DNA of 64,000 bases, taken from contig NZ_JAKCFA010000005.1 in NCBI RefSeq assembly GCF_024198215.1, forward strand, positions 1-64,000, in the 5' to 3' direction. Both the position numbers and the translations under genes were made by a program. Each line of letters begins with the position of its first letter. The first letter of the stretch is position 1. This document shows, piece by piece, positions 43,577 to 52,800 of this stretch. A model generated the notes under the pieces. The model was not told where the DNA came from. It ran no database searches and was given only the letters and a program-made list of their open reading frames with translations. The stretch is from Myxococcus qinghaiensis. Lineage in GTDB: Bacteria > Myxococcota > Myxococcia > Myxococcales > Myxococcaceae.

Positions 43577-45196
43577 CTACCCCGCGGCCTGGCCGTCATC
43601 CTCGGCCGCCTTGGCGGCGAGCGCGACGGGCGGCTGGCGGGGGAGGCGCACGGTGAAGGTGGTGCCCTGCTCCTGGGTGGAGCGCGCCTCCACGGTGCCG
43701 CCGTGCGCCAGGACGATGCTGCGCACGATGTAGAGCCCCAGGCCGATGCTGCGCATGCCCCGGTCCTCGGGACGCTCCACGCCGCGCTCCAGCGGCTCGA
43801 AGATGCGCGACTGGATGTCTCCGGGAATCGGCAGGCCCTTGTTGTGGACCTCCAGCACGATGCCCGAGTCCTCGCCCCGCGCGATGACGCGCACCACCGT
43901 GTCCGGCGGGCTGTACTGCATCGCGTTGCCCACCAGGTTGCCGAGCACCTGCACGATGCGGTCCGGGTCCCACGCGCCGACGCCGGTGCCCTCGTACTCG
44001 GAGACGATGCGGCGCTCCGGCCAGGCCGCCTGGAGCTCGTCCAGCGCCGCGTGCACCACCTCGTGCAGGTCCATGGGGCGCGGATAGATGGGCAGCCCCC
44101 GGCCCTGCCGGGCCCGCGTGAAGTCGAGCAGGTCGCGAATCATCCGCGTCGCCCGCTCCGCCGCGCGCAGGATTCGCTGCACGTTGCGCTGCTGTCGCTC
44201 GTCCGCGTCCGGGCGCTGCGCCAGCAGGGACGCCGCCAGCGTTATCGCGCCCAGGGGGTTGCGCAAGTCGTGGCTGACGATGCCGATGAGCTGCCGCTCG
44301 AAGTCCGCCTGCGCGTGCACCTCCGACAGCAGGCGCAGGCGCTCGGCCTCCGTCTGCTGCCACTCGGTGACGTCCTGCATCGCCCCCACCACCTGCACCG
44401 CCTGGTTCTCCGCGTCGCGGACGATGTGGCACCGGTCCACCACGTGGGCCCAGGTGCCGTCGCCGCGCTGGAAGCGGTAGGTGTCCTGCCACTCGTGGCT
44501 CTCGCTGGAGACGGCCTGGCGCAGGCCGCGCACCACGCGCTCGCGGTCCTCTGGGTGCAGGCGCTCCGCCCACCAGGCGCGCGTGTCGCGGATGTTCCCG
44601 GACACGTGGCCGAACAGCTCGTGCAGGCCGCTGGTCCAATCCACCGTGTCCGTGCGCGGGTCCCACTCCCACACCGCGTCGCGAGTGGCCCGGGCGGCCA
44701 GCCGGAAGCGCAGCTCGCTGCGCCACGCGCGCTCCTCCGCGGCCTGCACCTCCGTCAGCGTGCCTTCGGCCAGCATGCGCCGCGCGCGCTCGTCCTCCAG
44801 TTGCTGGCGGCGCAGGCGCTCCAGGCGGGCCAGGGCGAGCACGCGCGCCTCCAGCTCCACCGGGCGGAAGGGCTTGAAGACGTAGTCGTTGGCGCCCGCG
44901 GCGAGCGCCTCCACCACGTCGTCCGCGCGGGTGTTGACGGTGAGCAGCAGCACGGGGATCAGCGTGGTGGCGGGCCCGGCGCGCACGAAGCGACACACCT
45001 CCAGGCCCGACATGCCCGGCAGGTACCAGTCCAGCACCAGCACCTCGGGCAGCAGCCCGTGCTCCTGGCCCAGCTTCTCCAGCAGGGCGGCGCCGTCGAT
45101 GAACGTCTCCACCTGACAGGTGGGCGTGAGCGCTCGGCGGATGGCCTCTGTCTCCACGGAGCTGTCGTCGAGCACCCAGACGCGAGGCGGTGGCAT
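43577..45196 (-). CDS. Hybrid signalling protein: REC-PAS-HisKA-HATPase
   Basis: 539 residues from ATG 45196. The N-terminal receiver has VWVLDDSS, the phosphoacceptor VLVLDWYLPGMSGLEV and the Lys in VFKPFRP. A PAS domain (RATRDAVWEWDPRTDTVDW ... VVGAMQDVTEWQQTE) follows, then the phosphoacceptor GIVSHDLRNPLGAITLAASL, and ATPase boxes (NLVGNAMQYS, SIGLGLYIVRSIV). The receiver-first order means it probably receives phosphate or a signal from another kinase before signalling onward. No membrane segment. Divergent from the truncated haemoglobin gene. Confidence 0.94.
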   Translation of the reverse strand: MPPPRVWVLDDSSVETEAIRRALTPTCQVETFIDGAALLEKLGQEHGLLPEVLVLDWYLPGMSGLEVCRFVRAGPATTLIPVLLLTVNTRADDVVEALAAGANDYVFKPFRPVELEARVLALARLERLRRQQLEDERARRMLAEGTLTEVQAAEERAWRSELRFRLAARATRDAVWEWDPRTDTVDWTSGLHELFGHVSGNIRDTRAWWAERLHPEDRERVVRGLRQAVSSESHEWQDTYRFQRGDGTWAHVVDRCHIVRDAENQAVQVVGAMQDVTEWQQTEAERLRLLSEVHAQADFERQLIGIVSHDLRNPLGAITLAASLLAQRPDADERQQRNVQRILRAAERATRMIRDLLDFTRARQGRGLPIYPRPMDLHEVVHAALDELQAAWPERRIVSEYEGTGVGAWDPDRIVQVLGNLVGNAMQYSPPDTVVRVIARGEDSGIVLEVHNKGLPIPGDIQSRIFEPLERGVERPEDRGMRSIGLGLYIVRSIVLAHGGTVEARSTQEQGTTFTVRLPRQPPVALAAKAAEDDGQAAG

Positions 45197-45396
45197 CGCG
45201 CGGGTCTGTGGAGGTGGGGTGGAAGGGGGCACGGGTGCCGGAGGCTCTAGCAACCGAGTCTCACCCGGGTCAAATCTTCGATGGGCAACCCGCGAGGGCC
45301 CTGCCAACCTGTCGCCCTCTCGACAGCCCTCGCGACGGCGCACCGAGCGCTCGTTCCCCGAGGGAAAACCCGCGCCCGCAGATGTTGAAGGATGTC

Positions 45397-45837
45397 ATGC
45401 CCGTTGAGCTCAAAATTCCCGCTTCGGACGATTGGGTGCCCACGCTGGACGACACGCCGTATTCGCGCATGGGAGGCGCGGACGCGGTGATGGCGCTGGC
45501 GGGGGCCTTCTATGACGCGATGGACGCGCACGAGCCGGTGCTGGCGAAGCTGCACGAGCTGGACGAGCAGGGGCGGGTGAACGGGGGGACGCGCGAGCGC
45601 TTCGGCCTCTTCCTCATCGGGTGGCTGGGCGGGCCGCAGCATTACGCGCAGCAGCATGGCCACCCGCGCCTGAGGATGCGTCACGGACACGTGCCCGTGG
45701 ATCTGCTCATGCGCGACGCGTGGCTGCGCGCCATGGGCAAGGCGCTGGATGCGCGGGGCGTCACCGGCGGGCTGCGCCGCTTCCTGGATGAGCGCTTCGC
45801 CCAGGTGGCTGACTTCCTGCGCAACACCGAGGGCTGA
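45397..45837 (+). CDS. Truncated haemoglobin, group II type
   Basis: 146 residues from ATG 45397 with GAAGGA upstream; another ATG 15 bp earlier is possible. YSRMGGADAVMALAGAFYDAMD, LFLIGWLGGPQHYAQQHG, PRLRMRHGHVPVD (proximal His region) and DAWLRAMGKAL are the 2-on-2 globin group II pattern, with a Trp at the G8-like position. Such proteins bind oxygen or NO and often serve in detoxification. Single gene; an unusual N-terminal 20-residue lead (ELKIPASDDWVPTLDD) precedes the globin fold. Confidence 0.92.
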   Translation: MPVELKIPASDDWVPTLDDTPYSRMGGADAVMALAGAFYDAMDAHEPVLAKLHELDEQGRVNGGTRERFGLFLIGWLGGPQHYAQQHGHPRLRMRHGHVPVDLLMRDAWLRAMGKALDARGVTGGLRRFLDERFAQVADFLRNTEG

Positions 45838-45862
45838 GGCGCCCCGGTTCATCGACTTGCGG

Positions 45863-45882
45863 AAAAAAGCACGGGCGTTTAG
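45863..45882. promoter_or_regulatory. Candidate TetR operator upstream of the TetR gene
   Basis: AAAAAAGCACGGGCGTTTAG lies 9 bp before the TetR start. Fifteen of 20 bases match a second site at 46539-46558, beside the hydrolase start. Confidence 0.55.
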
Positions 45883-45891
45883 AAAGAGGCC

Positions 45892-46491
45892 ATGCGCAAG
45901 GGAGAGCTCACCCATCAGGCGATTCTCGAGCGGGCCATCCAGCTCGCCAGCCGGGTGGGCCTGCAGGGGCTGAGCATTGGCGGGCTGGCGGAGGAGCTTC
46001 AGCTCTCCAAGAGCGGCCTGTTCGCGCACTTCCGTTCCAAGACGTCGCTCCAGGTGGAAATCCTGGAGGCGGCGACGGCGCTGTTCACCGAGCGGGTCAT
46101 CCGCCCGGCGTTGACGCAGCCCAGGGGCGAGCCCCGGGTGCGGGCCCTCTTCGAGAACTGGCTGACGTGGGAGCGGGAGCTGGTGCCGGAGGGCGGGTGC
46201 ATCTTCGTGGCGGCGGCCACGGAGCTGGACGACGCGCCCGGCCCCGCGCGGGACAGGCTGGTGCAGACGCAGCGGGACTGGCTGGACTGCCTGGCCCAGG
46301 CCGCGCGCATCGCCGTCGCGGAGGGGCACTTCCACAAGGACGTGGATGTGGAGCAGTTCGCCCACGATGAGAACGCGCTCCTGCTGGGCTTTCACCACTC
46401 CGCGCGCCTCTTGAAGGAGCCGCGCGCGGAGACGTGGGCCCGGCGTGCCTTCGACGCGCTCCTGCGCGCCGCCCGGCCCCAGCGCTCCTGA
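45892..46491 (+). CDS. TetR-family transcriptional regulator
   Basis: 199 residues. The N-terminal helix-turn-helix is ERAIQLASRVGLQGLSIGGL, AEELQLSKSGLFAHFRSK, the hallmark of the family. The C-terminal ligand domain resembles TetR_C regulators with LFENWLTWERELVPEGGCIF. A near-repeat operator-like element just upstream suggests autoregulation, and a copy at the next gene suggests it controls the hydrolase (inference). 40 bp separate it from the hydrolase gene. Confidence 0.94.
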   Translation: MRKGELTHQAILERAIQLASRVGLQGLSIGGLAEELQLSKSGLFAHFRSKTSLQVEILEAATALFTERVIRPALTQPRGEPRVRALFENWLTWERELVPEGGCIFVAAATELDDAPGPARDRLVQTQRDWLDCLAQAARIAVAEGHFHKDVDVEQFAHDENALLLGFHHSARLLKEPRAETWARRAFDALLRAARPQRS

Positions 46492-46531
46492 GCTTTCTTT
46501 GGCGGTGTGTCGTTCCGAGGAGGACCTCGTC

Positions 46532-47494
46532 ATGGCGAAAAATAGCACGAACGTTCGGGCGAAATTGTCGATGTGGGGCGTGAAGGCGGCGGCGTTGAGC
46601 GTGGGGGCGGTGGCGCCGGGGCTGACGGCGGCGTGGGCGGACCGGATGTTCCGGACGCCGCGGCGGCCGCATCGCTCGAAGACGGCGGAGGCGGTGCTGG
46701 CGCGGGGGCAGCCTCGGATGCTGACGCTGGGGGGCGAGGAGGTGGCGGTGTGGAGCTGGGGCGTGGGCCCGCGCGTGCTGCTGGTGCACGGGTGGAGCGG
46801 GTATGGCGGGCAGCTCACGGCGTTCGTGGAGCCGCTGGTGGCGGCGGGCTTCTCCGTCGTGACGTACGACGCGCCGGGGCATGGGCAGTCGTCGGGGAGG
46901 ACGAGCTCGTTGCCGGAGATGGCGGAGCTGGTGGCGGACGTGGCGCGGGCGACGGGCGGGCCGTACGCGGTGATTGCGCACTCGCTGGGCGCGGCGGCGA
47001 CGGCGGTGGCGATGCGGGATGGGCTGAAGGTGGGCAGGGCGGTGTTCGTGTCGCCGCCGGCGGACCCTCGCAGCGGCATCCAGGCCTTCGCTCGGGCGAT
47101 GGGGCTCACGGATGGGGTGTGGATGCGGATGGAGCAGCGAATCGAAGCGCGCTTCAGCATGCGGCTGCGGGATTTGGCGCTGCCCCACTTCGTGCCGCTG
47201 TTGGGGCGCGTGCCGTTGCACGTATTCCACGACGTGGGGGACCGGGAGGTGCCGCTGGTCGCGGGCGAGGCGGTGGCGAGCGCGTGGCCGGGCGCGCGGC
47301 TGACGCGCACGCAGGGGCTGGGACACCACCGCATCCTGTATGCGCCGGAGGTGGTGTCGCAGGCGGTGGACTTCCTCGCGGAGGGCAAGCCGGAGACGGC
47401 GTGGGCGGACGTAGGGCTGCTGGCGTCGGCCTCGGCCTCGGCGTCGGCTCACACGGCGTCGCGCTCGCCGCTGCGGCTGGTGCGGCACTCTTGA
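46532..47494 (+). CDS. Alpha/beta hydrolase
   Basis: 320 residues from ATG 46532, with GAGGAGG upstream. LVHGWSGYGGQLTAFVEPLV, TYDAPGHGQSSG, the nucleophile elbow IAHSLGAAATAVA, VFHDVGDREVP for the acid and GLGHHRIL for the His define the fold. The N-terminal 35 residues (AKLSMWGVKAAALSVGAVAP) look like a signal anchor. An operator-like site overlaps the first codons; if transcription starts inside them, the real start may be ATG 46571. The C-terminus is a Ser/Ala repeat (ASASASASAH). Substrate unknown. Confidence 0.88.
   Translation: MAKNSTNVRAKLSMWGVKAAALSVGAVAPGLTAAWADRMFRTPRRPHRSKTAEAVLARGQPRMLTLGGEEVAVWSWGVGPRVLLVHGWSGYGGQLTAFVEPLVAAGFSVVTYDAPGHGQSSGRTSSLPEMAELVADVARATGGPYAVIAHSLGAAATAVAMRDGLKVGRAVFVSPPADPRSGIQAFARAMGLTDGVWMRMEQRIEARFSMRLRDLALPHFVPLLGRVPLHVFHDVGDREVPLVAGEAVASAWPGARLTRTQGLGHHRILYAPEVVSQAVDFLAEGKPETAWADVGLLASASASASAHTASRSPLRLVRHS
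46539..46558. promoter_or_regulatory. Second candidate TetR operator, overlapping the hydrolase start
   Basis: AAAATAGCACGAACGTTCGG contains the perfect 10-bp palindrome CGAACGTTCG. It lies inside the first codons of the hydrolase gene, or just upstream if translation starts at 46571. Confidence 0.5.
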
Positions 47495-47508
47495 GGTAGA
47501 ATGGCCGC

Positions 47509-47826
47509 ATGTCAGGGGACGAGCACATCCGCCCGGTGGTCGAGTCGACGGACGCCGCCACGGTGTCTGCTGGCCCTGTCCCACCAGGTCCTTCGTCAGG
47601 CATTGTGGGCGCGGTTGGAGATGTCCTCTTCGTCGCGGGAATCGCGTACCGCATCCTGGCGACGTTGGCGGCTTCTCCGGAGGGCCTCGTGCGGGTGGAT
47701 GGGGTGTGGAACGCGGCGCGCAACCATGTGGAGGAGACGGGACGGAGCTTCTCCCTGAAACTCGTCCTGTTCCTCGCGCTGCTGCTCGGGTCGGTGTTCC
47801 TCGCGCTCTGGTTGAAGGCGTCATGA
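47509..47826 (+). CDS. Small membrane-anchored protein of unknown function
   Basis: 105 residues from ATG 47509. Two hydrophobic stretches: a weak one around 30-52 (GIVGAVGDVLFVAGIAYRIL) and a strong C-terminal helix (LKLVLFLALLLGSVFLALWL). A TAGAAT box ends 6 bases before the ATG and no ribosome-binding site is seen, so the mRNA may be leaderless. A small hairpin follows the stop. No family recognised. Confidence 0.7.
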   Translation: MSGDEHIRPVVESTDAATVSAGPVPPGPSSGIVGAVGDVLFVAGIAYRILATLAASPEGLVRVDGVWNAARNHVEETGRSFSLKLVLFLALLLGSVFLALWLKAS

Positions 47827-47858
47827 GCTCGCCTCGGGAGGGCACGGGGTGACTTCGA

Positions 47859-47876
47859 GTCCGCTGGGCAGCGGAC
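47859..47876 (+). terminator. Short hairpin after the small membrane protein gene
   Basis: GTCCGCT and AGCGGAC arms (7 bp) with a 4-base loop, 33 bp after the stop. No T run. Confidence 0.4.
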
Positions 47877-47978
47877 GTCACTGAGGTCACGCGGGCTCGC
47901 TGGCGGTGCGAGGGCGACGCGGTCGGGACGGGCCCCGCGTGCTTGGTGTCGTGAAAGGGATTGGCTATAAGCGCGGGC

Positions 47979-48833
47979 ATGTCCCGCGAAGAGAATGCCC
48001 GCTACCTCGAATCGATTCGCCAGCGCGGTGCTCTCGCGCCCTTCAAGCGTTGGATGAAGTGGTGGCCGTTCCTGATTGTCGCGTACGCCGTCATGTACTT
48101 CATGTTCAGCGGCGGCAAGGCACCGAAGCTGCCATCCCCCGAGGAGCTGAGCCGGTCCGGGTCTCAGTTGGGCCTCGTCTTGCTGTTCGGAGGCGTGCTC
48201 GCGGCGGGCAGTCTGGGCTTCGCCTACTGGAAGGGACAGGCGACGCGCCGCGGAATCAAAGCGGCCTTTCTGCATCCCGATGTGACTGCCCTGCTCGCCG
48301 TCTACGACCGGATGCTCGCGGCGAACAGCCGGTTTCCGGATATCGACTACGTCCGTGTGAGCTCCCGTGCCTTGGCCCATGCCTTCTACGGTGACGCGGC
48401 CTCCGCGCGCCGGGAGTTGGCGAGCATCAACTGGGCAGGGCGTCCCCCCGTCATCCGTGCGATGGAGCGAGTGGGTGAGGCGACCATCATCCTGCTGTGT
48501 GAGGACGCGCCCGAGAAGGGGCTCTTGCTCGCGAAGGAGGCGCTCTCCATGGTGGACGTTCCCTCGGTGGTCGGTGCGAGCAAGGCGCGCGCCTACTATG
48601 AGATTCTGGTGAGCATTGGCGAATTGCTCACCGGTACGGCCACCCCTGCTTCGCTTCAGGTGCTGGAACAGCACCATCAGCGGGCCCAGTTGGCCATGGC
48701 CCGACTGCCGAGCACCTGGGGCCTTCGGGTGGCGTACACGCGGGCCGGTGATACGGCGCGCGCCGAGGCGATGCGCGAGGTGCTCCAGCGTGAGGCGCCG
48801 CACTGCGCTCCGCTCCACCGAATCCCCGCATGA
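47979..48833 (+). CDS. Membrane protein with cytoplasmic or periplasmic helical repeats
   Basis: 284 residues from ATG 47979. Two transmembrane helices (WWPFLIVAYAVMYFMF and LGLVLLFGGVLAAGSLGFAY) are followed by about 190 residues of TPR-like helices (VSSRALAHAFYGDAASARRE, AIILLCEDAPEKGLLLAKEA). A TTGGTG-17-TATAAG promoter-like element (47943-47971) ends 7 bases before the ATG, suggesting a leaderless transcript. Function unknown; similar two-helix TPR proteins act as envelope scaffolds. Upstream of the ABC operon but 119 bp apart. Confidence 0.78.
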   Translation: MSREENARYLESIRQRGALAPFKRWMKWWPFLIVAYAVMYFMFSGGKAPKLPSPEELSRSGSQLGLVLLFGGVLAAGSLGFAYWKGQATRRGIKAAFLHPDVTALLAVYDRMLAANSRFPDIDYVRVSSRALAHAFYGDAASARRELASINWAGRPPVIRAMERVGEATIILLCEDAPEKGLLLAKEALSMVDVPSVVGASKARAYYEILVSIGELLTGTATPASLQVLEQHHQRAQLAMARLPSTWGLRVAYTRAGDTARAEAMREVLQREAPHCAPLHRIPA

Positions 48834-48952
48834 GTTCCCGGGCGGGCACCATGGTGTCACGGTGCTCCAGCCCACATGTGAGCCCAGACACCGTGAGCGT
48901 CGTCCACGCGTGCCCTGGGAAATGAGTGCCTGCCTCCAGACGTACAGGGGGC

Positions 48953-49885
48953 ATGCTCTCCCTCCGCAATCTGGTGAAGGTGTATCCGGGCCCGGTGTCC
49001 GCCCTGCGTGGCGTGGACCTGGAGATACCTCGCGGGATGTTCGGGCTGCTGGGCCCGAATGGCGCGGGCAAGTCCACGTTGATGAAGATTCTGGCGGGGC
49101 TGCTGGAGCCCACCTCCGGTGAGGTGACGCTGGACGGGCTGGACATCGTCCGCCACCCGGAAGCGCTGCGCCCCCACCTGGGCTACCTGCCTCAGGAGTT
49201 CGGCTTCTACCCGTACCTCACGGGCGAGGCCATGCTGCTGTACCTGCTCAAGCTCAAGGGCGTCACCGCGCCGCGAGGACTGAAGGCGCTGGTCGCCGAA
49301 CTGCTGGAGCGGGTGAACCTCACCTTCGCCGCGAAGCGCAAGGTGAAGGAGTACTCGGGCGGCATGCGGCAGCGGCTGGGAATCGCCCAGGCGCTCGCGG
49401 GAAACCCCAAGCTCATCATCGTGGACGAGCCCACCGCGGGCCTGGACCCCGAGGAGCGCCTGCGCTTCTACCGGCTGCTCGCGGAGGTGGCGAACGAGCG
49501 CACCGTGCTCCTCTCCACGCACATCGTCGAGGACGTGGCGATGCTGTGTCCGCGCTTCGCCGTCATCCGTCAGGGCCGCGTGGTGGCAATCACCTCGCCC
49601 ACCGAGGCGAAGGCCGCCATCCAGGGCACCATCTTCGAGGGCACCGCCTCCAACGCCGAGCTGGCCGAGCTCCAGCGCACCCGCCGCGTCACGCAGGCCG
49701 TGCTCTTCGAGGGACGCAATCGCGTGCGCATCCACTCGACGGGAAGCGACGTGCCCCCGGGCTTCGAGCGCGTCACGCCCACACTGGAGGACGCCTATCT
49801 GCTCCTGATGAAGGACACGCGCGAGGCCCCCGCGACGTCGCAGCCGACGCCCGGCGTGGAAGCCGCGCGCGAGGTGGCGCGATGA
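48953..49885 (+). CDS. ABC transporter ATP-binding protein
   Basis: 310 residues from ATG 48953. Walker A GPNGAGKST, Q-loop LPQEFGFYP, signature YSGGMRQRL, Walker B LIIVDEPTAGLD and H-loop LSTHIVED are all intact. The length and the DLEIPRGMFGLLGPNGAG core fit the ABC-2 exporter group. Its stop overlaps the permease-aminopeptidase start (ATGA), so both are made together. Substrate of the exporter is unknown. Confidence 0.96.
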   Translation: MLSLRNLVKVYPGPVSALRGVDLEIPRGMFGLLGPNGAGKSTLMKILAGLLEPTSGEVTLDGLDIVRHPEALRPHLGYLPQEFGFYPYLTGEAMLLYLLKLKGVTAPRGLKALVAELLERVNLTFAAKRKVKEYSGGMRQRLGIAQALAGNPKLIIVDEPTAGLDPEERLRFYRLLAEVANERTVLLSTHIVEDVAMLCPRFAVIRQGRVVAITSPTEAKAAIQGTIFEGTASNAELAELQRTRRVTQAVLFEGRNRVRIHSTGSDVPPGFERVTPTLEDAYLLLMKDTREAPATSQPTPGVEAAREVAR

Positions 49886-52800
49886 ACGTGGCGCGGCTGG
49901 GGACGGTGGTGCGCACGGAGCTGTCGCACCAGCTTCGCCGCCCGCTGTTCATCATCCTGCTGCTCATCACCTTCCTGTCGGTGTGGGGCCTGTCGTCGGG
50001 CAACGTCACCATCGAGTCCGGCGCCAGTCAGGTGGGCGGACAGAAGGCCTGGGTGACGAGCGAGTTCGCCGTCTCGCAGACACTCCTGCTGCTCATGTTC
50101 CTGCTCTACACCTTCTTCATCTCCGTGGGCGCGGGCATGGGCATCATCGCGGACGAGGAGGCGCGCGTGGGTCCCATCCTCCACACCACGCCGCTGACGC
50201 CGCGCGAGTATGTGTGGGGCAAGTTCCTCGCGGTGCTGGGTGCGTACGGGGTGGCGCTCGCGGCGCTGGTGCTCTTCCTCGTCTTCTTCCATCACGTGGT
50301 GCCCGCCGGAGAGAACGCCGAGTACCGGGGCCCGCTGTCGTGGCTCAACTACGTGCGCCCCGCGCTCTTCTTCGGCGTGCCGATGCTGGTGTTCTTCGCG
50401 GGCACCGCCTTCGCGCTGGGTGAGGGCACCCGGCGCCCGGTGCTCGTGTACTTCCTGCCGGTGATGATGCTGTTCCTCTGCGCCTTCTTCCTGTGGAGCT
50501 GGTCTCCCGGGTGGTTGGACCCTCGGGTGAACCGGGTGCTCCAGGCGCTGGACCCGGCGGGCATGCGGTGGCTGAGCGAGACGTGGGTGAAGGTCGACCG
50601 GGGCGTCGCCTTCTACAACGTGGAGCGCGTGGGGCTGGATGCGCTGTTCGTCTTCAGTCGGCTGGGCTTCATCGCGGTGGGACTCGGTGGCGTGGCCTGG
50701 AGCGCGCGTCATGTGGCCCGGGGTCTTCGCGGCGCACCGGTGCGCGACGTGCGCGGCAAGACGCTGGCGGACATCCCGCTGGCGACGCCGGAGGGCGTGA
50801 CACGCGAGGAGACGCCCCTGTCGACGCTGGGCATGCGGGCCCAGTCTCCCGAGGCACTGTCGGGCCTGTGGGTGGTGGCGCGCGCGGAGCTGAGAGGGCT
50901 CCTGTCACAGCCGGGCCTCTACCTGTTCATGCCCATCATCCTGTTGCAGACGGTGACGCAGGCGCTGAGCAAGGTGGGTCCGTTCGACACGCCGCTTCTG
51001 ACGTCCTCGGGTTTCTTCGCGGTGGGCACGATGGGCGCGGCGTCCACGCTCGCGTGTCTGCTGCTCATGTTCTACACGGTGGAGTCGCTGGAGCGGGAGC
51101 GCGCGTCCAACTTCGCGCCCATCCATGACGCCTCGCCTGTGCGCACCGTGTCGGTGCTGCTGGGCAAGGCGCTCGCCAACAGCCTCGTCGGTGTGTCGCT
51201 GCTGGTGGCGGCGGGGCTCGCGGGCAGCCTTGTCCAGCTCTCTCAAGGACAGGTGGCGCTCTCGCTGTGGCCGTATGTGCTGACGTGGGGCCTGCTGCTG
51301 CCTACGTTCTTCGCGTGGACGTGCTTCGTGCTGGCGGCGCGCGCGGTGGCGGGAGGGCGCTTCGGCGCGTATGGCCTGGCACTCGCGGCGCTGTGCCTCA
51401 CCGGCTACGCGGCGGTGCGCGGCAACCTCCACTGGGCGACGAACTGGCCGCTGTGGGGCGCGGTGCTCTGGTCCGACATGGGGCCCTTCGAGATGGACAG
51501 GTCCGTGCTCCTCTTGAATCGCGTGGGCACCCTGGGGCTCGCCGCCTTCTTCACGGCGCTGGCGGTGCGATTGGACGGGCGGCGCGCGGCGGACTCGGTG
51601 AGCCTCTTGGAGCGCATCCGTCCCGGGGGCTTGCTGCGCGGCGCGTGGCGACTGTCGCCGTGGGCGGTGGTGCCCGCGGTGGCCCTGCTGGCGGCCGCCG
51701 TGCAGGTGGGGCAGGGCTGGCAGGGTGACGCCGCGAAGAAGCGCGCGAAGGAGTACTGGCAGAAGAACCTGGCCACGTGGCTGGACGCGCCGCAGCCGTC
51801 GATTCAGGACGTGGACCTGGACGTGGAACTGGACCCCAAGGGGCGCTCCCTTCGCACGCGGGGCACGTACACGCTGGTGAACCGGCACGCGAAGGCGCTG
51901 CCGTCCTTTGCCTTCACGGGCGGGGACCACTGGGAGGACGTGCGCTGGACGTTGGATGGGAAGGACGTCGCGCCGGAGGACCGCTCGCGGCTGTATGTCT
52001 TCAAGCCCGAGACGCCCCTGGCCCCTGGCGCGGTGGTGCGCGTGGGCTTCGAGTTCCGCGGCGAGTTCCCCAAGGGCATGACGAAGAACGGCGGCAAGGT
52101 GTCGGAGTTCATCCTGCCCTCCGGCGTGGTGCTCACCAGCTTCGAGCCGAGCTTCGCCCCGGTGGTGGGCTTCCGCGACGACATCGGCGTGGACAAGGAC
52201 GAGAACAAGTACGAGCCGCGCGTCTACCCGGACGACTTCTACGAGGGCCTCACGGAGGCCGCCTACGGCATGGGCACGCCCTTCACCACGCGCATCCGCG
52301 TGACGGGGCCGGCGGAGTACACGCTCAACTCGGTGGGCGTGCTGGAGAGCGACGAGGTGAAGGACGGGCGCCGCGTCAGCGTGTGGCGGAGCGACGCGCC
52401 GGTCAGCATGTTCAACATCGTCGCGGGCCGCTGGACGGTGCTGCGCGGCGAGGGCACCTCCGTCTTCCACCACCCCGAGCATGTCTACAACGTGGAGGAC
52501 ATGCGGCGCGGACTGGATGCGTCACGCCGGTACTACTCGGAATGGTTCCACCCCTTCCCGTGGAAGGAGCTGAAGCTGTCGGAGTTCCCCGGCCTCGCCA
52601 CCTACGCGCAGGGCTTCGCCACCAACATCACCTTCTCGGAGAGCATCGGCTTTCTCGCGCGCAGCACGCCCGAGGCAAACGCCGTGCTGCTGATTACCGC
52701 GCACGAGGCGGCGCACCAGTGGTGGGGCAACATGCTCATCCCCGGCAAGGGGCCGGGCGGCGCGGTGCTGTCGGAGGGCACGTCGCACTACTCGGCGATG

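Noticed and set aside
45841..45891. Sigma-54 promoter before the TetR gene (TTGC with GG upstream)
   Set aside because: The GG/GC spacing is 13 bp instead of 12, which sigma-54 does not normally accept.
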